DNA from: Alphaproteobacteria bacterium
GTDB taxonomy: Bacteria > Pseudomonadota > Alphaproteobacteria > M2410
Assembly: GCA_021774955.1 (NCBI GenBank)
Contig: JAJFIN010000027.1
Span: 1-11,195 of the forward strand
Direction: 5' to 3'
DNA length: 11,195 bases
Both the position numbers and the translations under genes were made by a program. Positions within the stretch are counted from its first letter, which is position 1. Each line of letters opens with the position of its first letter. Of the stretch, positions 5,683 through 11,195 are shown piece by piece. The notes beneath the pieces are model-generated. The model saw nothing but the letters and a program-made list of their open reading frames with translations. It did not search any database and was not told where the DNA came from.

Positions 5683-8600
5683 TCACCAAGTGTCAATACA
5701 CGGACGTTTTTTCTCGCGCCGTTTTTCCGGTTGCGGGACAGACTTGAGCGCTGACAGGATCCAGGTGCGGGTGTCGAATGGATCGACGACATCGTCGATT
5801 TCAAAGTGGCTGGCCATGTTGGTGCCTTTGCCGTGCTCATAGGCGCGCGCGACCATGTCTTCAAAGGCGGTTTTGCGTTCTTCCGGGTCTTCGATGGCGG
5901 CGAGCTCTTTGCGATAACCCAGCTTAACGGCGCCTTCGAGGCCCATGCCACCGAACTCGCTGGTCGGCCAGGCGATGGTGAAGAACGGTGCTTTGAAAGA
6001 GCCGCCGGCCATGGCTTGCGCGCCGAGGCCGTAGCCTTTGCGTAAGATGACCGTGAAGAACGGCACTGTGAGGCTGGCGCCGGTCACGAACATGCGGCTG
6101 GCGTGCCGCACGAGCGCCGTTTTTTCCGCCTCCGGCCCGACCATGATGCCGGGCGTGTCGCAGAGAAAAAGAATCGGGATATCGAAGGCGTCGCAGAGCT
6201 GCATGAAACGTGCAGCTTTGTCAGCACCGTTGCTGTCGATGGCACCGGCGAGATGCGTTGGATTGTTGGCGATGATACCGACGGCGCGGCCTTCAATGCG
6301 GGCAAAGGATGTGACCATGCCGGGGCCAAAGCCTTTGCGCAGTTCAAGGACGGAACCGGTATCGGCCAAAGTCTCGATCACCTCGCGCACGTCGTAAATG
6401 CGTAAGCGATTTTCCGGGATGATGTGGCGCAGGCGGCGTTGATCTTCGCATGACCAATCATCGAGCGCGCCTTGAAAATAGGATAGGTATTTTTTAGCAA
6501 CAGAGACCGCTTCTTCTTCGTCCCTCACCGGAATATCGACGACGCCGTTGGCGACTTGCACATCCATAGGGCCGACTTCTTCTGGTCGGAAGACACCTAA
6601 ATTACCGCCTTCGATCATAGCCGGGCCGCCCATGCCGATGGTTGAGTTTTCGGTCGCGATCACGACATCGCAGCAACCGAGGAGCGCGGCATTGCCAGCG
6701 AAACAGCGGCCGGAATTGATGCCGATCAACGGCACAAGGCCCGACAATTGGCCATAAAAGGCAAAGGCCCAGCAATCGAGACCGGCGACACCCGGTGCAT
6801 CGGTATCGCCCGGCCGGCCGCCACCGCCTTCAGTGAAAAAGACAATCGGCAAGCGCCATTTTTCGGCAAGCTCGAACATGCGGTCTTTTTTGGCGTGGTT
6901 CTTTGAACCTTGGGTGCCAGCGAGCACGGTGTAATCATAGGACATGGCGATGACCTGAGCGGCGGTGTCTTCAAATAGATCGCCATTGACCCGCGCCATA
7001 CCTGCAACCAAGCCGTCGGCGGGTGTTTTCTCCATAAGGTCCTGTACGGAGCGTCGACGGCGTTGCGCAGCAATCACCAGCGGTCCGTATTCGACAAAGG
7101 AACCGGGATCGCAGAGATCGTCGATGTTCTCGCGTACGGTGCGTTGACCGGTCTTACGGCGGCGGGCGACCGCCTCGGGTCGATTTTCATCAAAGCCATA
7201 AGCGTGCCGCGCATTGACCTCGTCCAGGTCCGGGCGCGAGGCATCGAGATCCATTTCCGCGACGGCTGCGTCTTCTGTCACTTCAACGTCGCTCTCCTCG
7301 ATGAAAGCGAGCGCGTGACCTTCGAAGATCGTATCGCCCGCAGCCACGCCCAGCGCGCGGACGATACCGCTCCGGTCCGCAGTGATGACGTGCTCCATCT
7401 TCATGGCTTCCATGACCAGGATTTGTGTACCCGCGCGCACTTGATCGCCTTCGGCAATATCGACGCTGACAATCGTGCCTTGGATAGGCGCTGCCACCGG
7501 ATGGGTATTGTCAGGACCGGCAATTGTTTCGGCGTAGTGAACAGGTTCGGGACCTGCTGCCTGTCCGTTGCCATTTTTACCGTGGTCGAGAACGGCGAGC
7601 GGGTCTGAATTATCGATGGTTGCTCCGGCTTGCGTGCTTTTGTTCGGTGCTTGCGGTGGCGATTTACCGTCGAAGAATAATTGTTGATGGGAAGCACAAC
7701 CCGCTACCAACTGTGCAACGTTATCGTCGACGAAGCGTGTATAAACCTGTCCGCGTTTGAATGAGGGATCGCGCAGGAGTGTTTGAAGGAAGGGAATATT
7801 GGTGGCGAGGCCTTCTATCTTGAACTCGCAAAGCGCACGGTAGGCACGATTGATAACCTCGTCAAAATCTGAAGACGGTGAGTGGACAATGAGTTTTGCC
7901 AGCAAGGAATCATAATTGGGATTGGTTTGGTAACCGGCATAGCCAAATGTATCAACGCGAATACCGGGACCAGAGGGTATGTCGAAAGCGCTCAGTGTAC
8001 CGCCGGTTGGCCGTACCGTACCATCCTTCTGCATGGTCTCCATATTGACGCGGGTTTGAATGGCGAAACCACGTGAAGCAAGAATATTTCCTTGCTGCAG
8101 ATCAAGATCGGAGAGCGTAGCCCCCGCCGCCAATTGCAATTGGGTTTTAACAAGATCAATGCCAAAGACCTCTTCCGTGACGGTGTGTTCAACCTGCAGA
8201 CGGGCATTGGCCTCGATGAAGGCGAAGGTGCTGTTATCGCTTAGGTCTGTGCCATCGACGAGGAATTCGACGGTGCCGAGGCTTGAATAATTAACTGCTT
8301 CTGCCATTTGGCAGGCAGCGCGGGTCAGGTTATCACGCAGGCCATGCGGCAAATCGGGACAAGGAGCGATCTCGACAATCTTTTGATGGCGGCGCTGGAG
8401 CGAGCATTCGCGCTCGCCCACATGAACGACCTCGCCGGTGCCATCGCCGATAACCTGCACTTCGATATGACGGGCGCGGCGGATGAGTTGTTCGATATAA
8501 ACGTCGCCATTGCCAAAAGATTGAAGAGCCTCTGATTGGCACCGTTCATAGGCTGCAGCCAATTCATCCAAGCTTTCAACGACGCGCATGCCACGACCAC

Positions 8601-9093
8601 CGCCACCAGCAAGCGCTTTGATCACGATGGCGCCCTCATCGCCGAGCGTCGCCAAAAAGCTTTCGGCTTCTTCAAGGCTCGTTGGTTTGGAGGTGCCTGC
8701 AAGAATAGGCACGTCAAGCTTGTCAGCCAATTCGCGGGCTTTGGTTTTGTCGCCGAACAGGGCGAGCGTTTGCGGGCGGGGACCGACGAAACTGATATTG
8801 GCAATCTCACAGCTTTCAGCAAATTGGGAGTTCTCGCTTAAGAACCCATAGCCTGGATGGATGGCATCGCAGCCAGCCTCTCTTGCTAGCGCGATGATTT
8901 GATCGCCATCGAGATAGGCAGCCACGCCTTTGCCGTTGAGCGGCAGCGCCTCATCGGTCTTGCGGATATGTAGTGAGTTCGCATCATCCTCGGCATAGAT
9001 CGCGATAGTGCGGATGCCCAATTCCGACGCGGCCCGCGAGACACGAATGGCAATTTCGCCACGATTGGCGATTAAAAGGTTGGTGATGGCCAT
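5683..9093 (-). CDS. Single-chain biotin-dependent acyl-CoA carboxylase (BC-BCCP-CT)
   Basis: Carboxylates an acyl-CoA at the alpha carbon using bicarbonate, ATP and covalently bound biotin. One 1136-residue chain holds all catalytic parts. Biotin carboxylase spans residues 1 to about 450 (ANRGEIAIR near the start, HPGYGFLSEN at about 78-87, ATP-grasp glycine loop ALAGGGGRGM at about 159-168, EANARLQVEH at about 293-302). A variable linker runs from about 450 to 525. The biotin carrier domain (about 530-600) has EAMKMEH with biotinyl-lysine K565. The carboxyltransferase (about 630-1120) includes GGGGRPGD, GNAALLG, NNPTHLAGAIDSNGADKAARF and GLGAQAMAGGS, covering both crotonase-like halves. Typical acetyl- or propionyl-CoA carboxylases split these over two to four subunits. 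The fused layout matches the long-chain acyl-CoA carboxylases known from Mycobacterium avium and, as I recall, Rhodopseudomonas palustris. Substrate length is therefore an inference. ATG 9093 follows GGAGGACAAGGA. Such proteins are sometimes misnamed carbamoyl-phosphate synthase. Confidence 0.93.
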   Translation of the reverse strand: MAITNLLIANRGEIAIRVSRAASELGIRTIAIYAEDDANSLHIRKTDEALPLNGKGVAAYLDGDQIIALAREAGCDAIHPGYGFLSENSQFAESCEIANISFVGPRPQTLALFGDKTKARELADKLDVPILAGTSKPTSLEEAESFLATLGDEGAIVIKALAGGGGRGMRVVESLDELAAAYERCQSEALQSFGNGDVYIEQLIRRARHIEVQVIGDGTGEVVHVGERECSLQRRHQKIVEIAPCPDLPHGLRDNLTRAACQMAEAVNYSSLGTVEFLVDGTDLSDNSTFAFIEANARLQVEHTVTEEVFGIDLVKTQLQLAAGATLSDLDLQQGNILASRGFAIQTRVNMETMQKDGTVRPTGGTLSAFDIPSGPGIRVDTFGYAGYQTNPNYDSLLAKLIVHSPSSDFDEVINRAYRALCEFKIEGLATNIPFLQTLLRDPSFKRGQVYTRFVDDNVAQLVAGCASHQQLFFDGKSPPQAPNKSTQAGATIDNSDPLAVLDHGKNGNGQAAGPEPVHYAETIAGPDNTHPVAAPIQGTIVSVDIAEGDQVRAGTQILVMEAMKMEHVITADRSGIVRALGVAAGDTIFEGHALAFIEESDVEVTEDAAVAEMDLDASRPDLDEVNARHAYGFDENRPEAVARRRKTGQRTVRENIDDLCDPGSFVEYGPLVIAAQRRRRSVQDLMEKTPADGLVAGMARVNGDLFEDTAAQVIAMSYDYTVLAGTQGSKNHAKKDRMFELAEKWRLPIVFFTEGGGGRPGDTDAPGVAGLDCWAFAFYGQLSGLVPLIGINSGRCFAGNAALLGCCDVVIATENSTIGMGGPAMIEGGNLGVFRPEEVGPMDVQVANGVVDIPVRDEEEAVSVAKKYLSYFQGALDDWSCEDQRRLRHIIPENRLRIYDVREVIETLADTGSVLELRKGFGPGMVTSFARIEGRAVGIIANNPTHLAGAIDSNGADKAARFMQLCDAFDIPILFLCDTPGIMVGPEAEKTALVRHASRMFVTGASLTVPFFTVILRKGYGLGAQAMAGGSFKAPFFTIAWPTSEFGGMGLEGAVKLGYRKELAAIEDPEERKTAFEDMVARAYEHGKGTNMASHFEIDDVVDPFDTRTWILSALKSVPQPEKRREKKRPCIDTW

Positions 9094-9313
9094 TTATCCT
9101 TGTCCTCCCAGAACGTTTGGACATCTGGAGAGGTCCTCGTTCCTTTGTTTTTGTTGCGCGTGCACCGGATGAAGCCGTCTGCTCGCAATTGATGAAGGTA
9201 AAGATGCCTACTCAGCGCCTAGAGATCAAAACTAAAATCGACAGAGGGCCGCTGAAAGGTGTTAAAGTCGCTTCAACAGAGGCGAAAACGCTCAATATGG
9301 ATGGGAGGGTGAA
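9094..9313. other. Divergent promoter region of carboxylase and GMC dehydrogenase genes
   Basis: 220 bases separate two divergently transcribed genes and should contain both promoters. Ribosome sites are visible at each edge: GGGAGGACAAGGA toward the carboxylase and GGGAGGG (9303-9309) toward the GMC gene. I could not find a convincing -35/-10 pair; TCGACA (9238-9243) with TAAAGT 19 bases on is only a weak candidate. I see no clear palindrome. A small in-frame ORF ending in the GMC start is discussed as rejected. Confidence 0.5.
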
Positions 9314-10906
9314 GTGACGTTCGATTACGTGATCGTTGGCGGTGGCTCGGCTGGGTGCGTTTTAGCGCATCGACTCAGTGAAAATCCAGACACCAAAGTC
9401 TGTCTGCTAGAGGCAGGAAAGCCAGACAACAGCCAATTCATCCATATGCCAGCGGGGATGATTGCTCTGCTGACCTCCAAATCTCTCAATTGGGGTTTTG
9501 AAACCACACCGCAGCGTGGGCTCAATGGTCGGCGCGGCTTTCAACCCCGCGGCAAGACCCTGGGCGGCTCCAGCTCGATTAACGCCATGGTCTATATCAG
9601 AGGCCACGCCAAAGATTATGATGATTGGGCAGCGCTCGGGAATGACGGCTGGGGCTACCAAGATGTTTTACCCTATTTCAAGAAAAGCCAGAACCAAGAG
9701 CGCGGAGGTGATGCGTTTCACGGCACCGGGGGACCGCTCAATGTCGCCGATGTACAAGCCCCTAACCCACTCAATGAGGCCTTTTGTCAGGCAGCGGATC
9801 AAATCCAAATTCCACGCGCCTCAGATTTCAATGGTGCCGAACAGGAAGGCGTCGGTCTTTATCAAGTCACTCAGAAAAATGGCGAACGGTGTAGTGCCGC
9901 GAAGGGTTATCTCACGCCGATTAAAGACCGGCCCAATCTGACCATCATCACCGAAGCGCACGCAACAAAAGTAGAGTTTGATGGCAAGCGTGCCAGCGGC
10001 GTGCGCTATGTCAAAAACAAAAAGAGCGAGATCGTTCAGGCAAGTGGTGAAGTTATCTTGTCCGGTGGGGCTTTTAACTCACCGCAATTGCTGATGTTGT
10101 CAGGCATTGGTGCCGGGAATTCACTCAAACAAACCGGCATCGATGTGGTGCACGACCTGCCCGGCGTTGGACAAAACCTGCAAGATCACCCCGACTTCAT
10201 CGTATCCTACAAATCGGACAATAAGGACCTTGTCGGCTTTTCACCTAAAGGTATTGCAAACCTTGTCAGCGGCTATTTCGAATACCGGAAAAGCCGCACT
10301 GGCAGGATGACCACCAATTATGCTGAAGCGGGCGGGTTTTTAAAAACCGACCCGAATCTCGAACGCCCCGACATTCAACTTCATTTGGTTGGTTCACTGG
10401 TCGATGATCACGGACGCAAACTCCATCTTGCACACGGCTTTAGCTGCCATGCCTGCTTGTTACGGCCGAAGAGCCGTGGCGGCGTGACACTCGCCAGTGG
10501 TGATCCATTGGCCGCGCCTTTGATTGATCCAGGCTTCCTCAATGAAGAACAGGATATGGATAATCTCGTGAGCGGTGTACGAATGATGGATCGCATTCTC
10601 AGTGCACCGGCGCTTTCGAGTTATCGCGGCAAACCGCTCTACCCTTTCGACATTGATGATGACCAGTCAGTTCGCGAAGCTATTCGACAGCGTGCGGACA
10701 CGGTTTATCACCCGGTGGGTACTTGCAAAATGGGCCGCGATGCCCTGGCTGTTGTCGATGCGCGCTTGCGTGTGCGCGGTGTTCAAGGCTTGCGGGTTGT
10801 CGATGCCTCGATCATGCCAACGCTGATCGGCGGCAACACCAATGCGCCAGCCATCATGATCGGTGAAAAGGCGAGCGATATGATCCGCGAAGATGCTGTC
10901 GCCTGA
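9314..10906 (+). CDS. GMC-family FAD-dependent alcohol/choline dehydrogenase-like protein
   Basis: Flavoenzyme that oxidises an alcohol to an aldehyde, 530 residues, probably cytoplasmic or membrane-associated (no signal peptide). FAD binding is shown by GGGSAG at residues 9-14 with the ribose-binding acid E33. GMC signature 1 lies at about 79-97 (GKTLGGSSSINAMVYIRG) and signature 2 at about 251-266 (GAFNSPQLLMLSGIG). The catalytic histidine is H466 (VYHPVGTCKMG) and its partner is N510 (GGNTNAP), with the same numbering and 44-residue spacing I recall for choline oxidase. Overall it resembles AlkJ (aliphatic alcohol dehydrogenase) and BetA (choline dehydrogenase); sequence alone does not choose between them, so I give no symbol. 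Start is GTG with GGGAGGG 4 bases upstream; the protein begins directly with the Rossmann strand, as is normal. A downstream gene follows after 13 bases, probably in the same operon. Confidence 0.92.
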   Translation: MTFDYVIVGGGSAGCVLAHRLSENPDTKVCLLEAGKPDNSQFIHMPAGMIALLTSKSLNWGFETTPQRGLNGRRGFQPRGKTLGGSSSINAMVYIRGHAKDYDDWAALGNDGWGYQDVLPYFKKSQNQERGGDAFHGTGGPLNVADVQAPNPLNEAFCQAADQIQIPRASDFNGAEQEGVGLYQVTQKNGERCSAAKGYLTPIKDRPNLTIITEAHATKVEFDGKRASGVRYVKNKKSEIVQASGEVILSGGAFNSPQLLMLSGIGAGNSLKQTGIDVVHDLPGVGQNLQDHPDFIVSYKSDNKDLVGFSPKGIANLVSGYFEYRKSRTGRMTTNYAEAGGFLKTDPNLERPDIQLHLVGSLVDDHGRKLHLAHGFSCHACLLRPKSRGGVTLASGDPLAAPLIDPGFLNEEQDMDNLVSGVRMMDRILSAPALSSYRGKPLYPFDIDDDQSVREAIRQRADTVYHPVGTCKMGRDALAVVDARLRVRGVQGLRVVDASIMPTLIGGNTNAPAIMIGEKASDMIREDAVA

Positions 10907-10919
10907 TAAAGGTTCAAAG

Positions 10920-11195
10920 ATGAACGGTGACGAGAACCAGAACCTGACGCATGACCTCCAGCTTGATGCTATCATGGCGGTTGTACCCGCGCTTTTGAAG
11001 ACTATGGAAGCGCTTGGCTATGTTGCTCGACATCTGCACCCTCCTCATCTTGCCGCACTGTTAGAGCGCGTCGCTGATATCGACGGGCCATTGCGCGAGG
11101 GGTTAGGGACGTTTAATGAGGTCGAATGGCCTGAACATCTGTCAAGCTTTAAAGGCCATATTGAAAGTGCTGGCAATTCCGTTTGCCTGGCCTTT
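10920..11195 (+). CDS. N-terminal part of an uncharacterised, mostly helical protein
   Basis: The frame is open from ATG 10920 to the right edge: 92 residues, no stop. AAAGG at 10908-10912 gives a modest ribosome site, and the start is 13 bases after the GMC stop, so cotranscription is likely. The visible part looks helical and soluble: LDAIMAVVPALLKTMEALGYVARHLHPPHL, then a charged helix, then EWPEHLSSFKGHIESAGNSV. I recall similar beginnings (ALDAL.Y.ARHLHPP.L ... WPEHL) in proteobacterial proteins annotated as phospholipase/carboxylesterase-like alpha/beta hydrolases, where such a helical segment precedes the hydrolase core. No catalytic motif is visible in this fragment, so that identity is only a suggestion. 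Confidence 0.75.
   Translation, partial: MNGDENQNLTHDLQLDAIMAVVPALLKTMEALGYVARHLHPPHLAALLERVADIDGPLREGLGTFNEVEWPEHLSSFKGHIESAGNSVCLAF

Noticed and set aside
7063..7608. Long plus-strand frame (181 residues) opposite the carboxylase
   Set aside because: It is a mirror frame of the biotin-carrier/CT region, created by codon bias in the real minus-strand gene.
9117..9317. Small open frame (66 residues from TTG, or 42 from ATG 9192) whose stop overlaps the GMC GTG start by four bases
   Set aside because: No ribosome site precedes either start, the sequence is not family-like, and the GMC gene has its own strong ribosome site. The GTGA overlap is probably chance. Conservation in relatives would be the test.

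Overview
The window looks like a piece of a bacterial chromosome, most likely from an alphaproteobacterium. That placement is an inference. It rests on the single-chain acyl-CoA carboxylase, the AlkJ-like GMC dehydrogenase, the strong GGAGG-type ribosome sites, and an intergenic element resembling the TTCGAGAC...CTCCTCA repeats I remember from alphaproteobacterial genomes. All genes appear intact except the two cut by the window edges. There are no tRNA or rRNA genes, CRISPR arrays or insertion sequences that I can see.

Layout. 1-2073 (minus strand) is a polyhydroxyalkanoate (PHA) granule module: a phasin (1663-2073) followed by a PHA synthase (1-1451, C-terminus beyond the edge). The synthase matches the class II (medium-chain-length, Pseudomonas-type) family closely enough that its catalytic residues fall at C296, D452 and H480. 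The 211-base gap between the two genes is full of dyad-symmetric sequence. 2074-2405 is a mostly non-coding divergent promoter region with a degenerate palindromic repeat. 2406-4999 (plus strand) is a two-gene unit: a Na/Pi-cotransporter-family membrane protein with a PhoU-like C-terminal domain, then a glycerophosphodiester phosphodiesterase. 5047-5635 is a complete ParDE-type toxin-antitoxin operon with a readable promoter and operator.

5683-9093 (minus strand) is a 1136-residue single-chain biotin-dependent carboxylase (biotin carboxylase, biotin carrier and carboxyltransferase domains), transcribed toward parE. Divergent from it, 9314-10906 (plus strand) encodes a GMC-family FAD alcohol/choline dehydrogenase-like protein, followed 13 bases later by the start of another gene (10920 to the right edge) of uncertain function.

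How it may fit together: the PHA synthase and phasin store 3-hydroxyacyl units, the GMC enzyme could oxidise an aliphatic alcohol, and the single-chain carboxylase resembles the long-chain acyl-CoA carboxylases. One plausible reading is a neighbourhood for medium/long-chain acyl metabolism and carbon storage, with a small phosphate/phosphodiester salvage unit and an accessory toxin-antitoxin pair between. The individual gene calls are strong, but the shared theme is inference. I did not find a clearly new defence or mobile system. The most unusual items are the class II-like synthase outside its usual genus, the structured phasin-phaC gap, and the one-polypeptide carboxylase.
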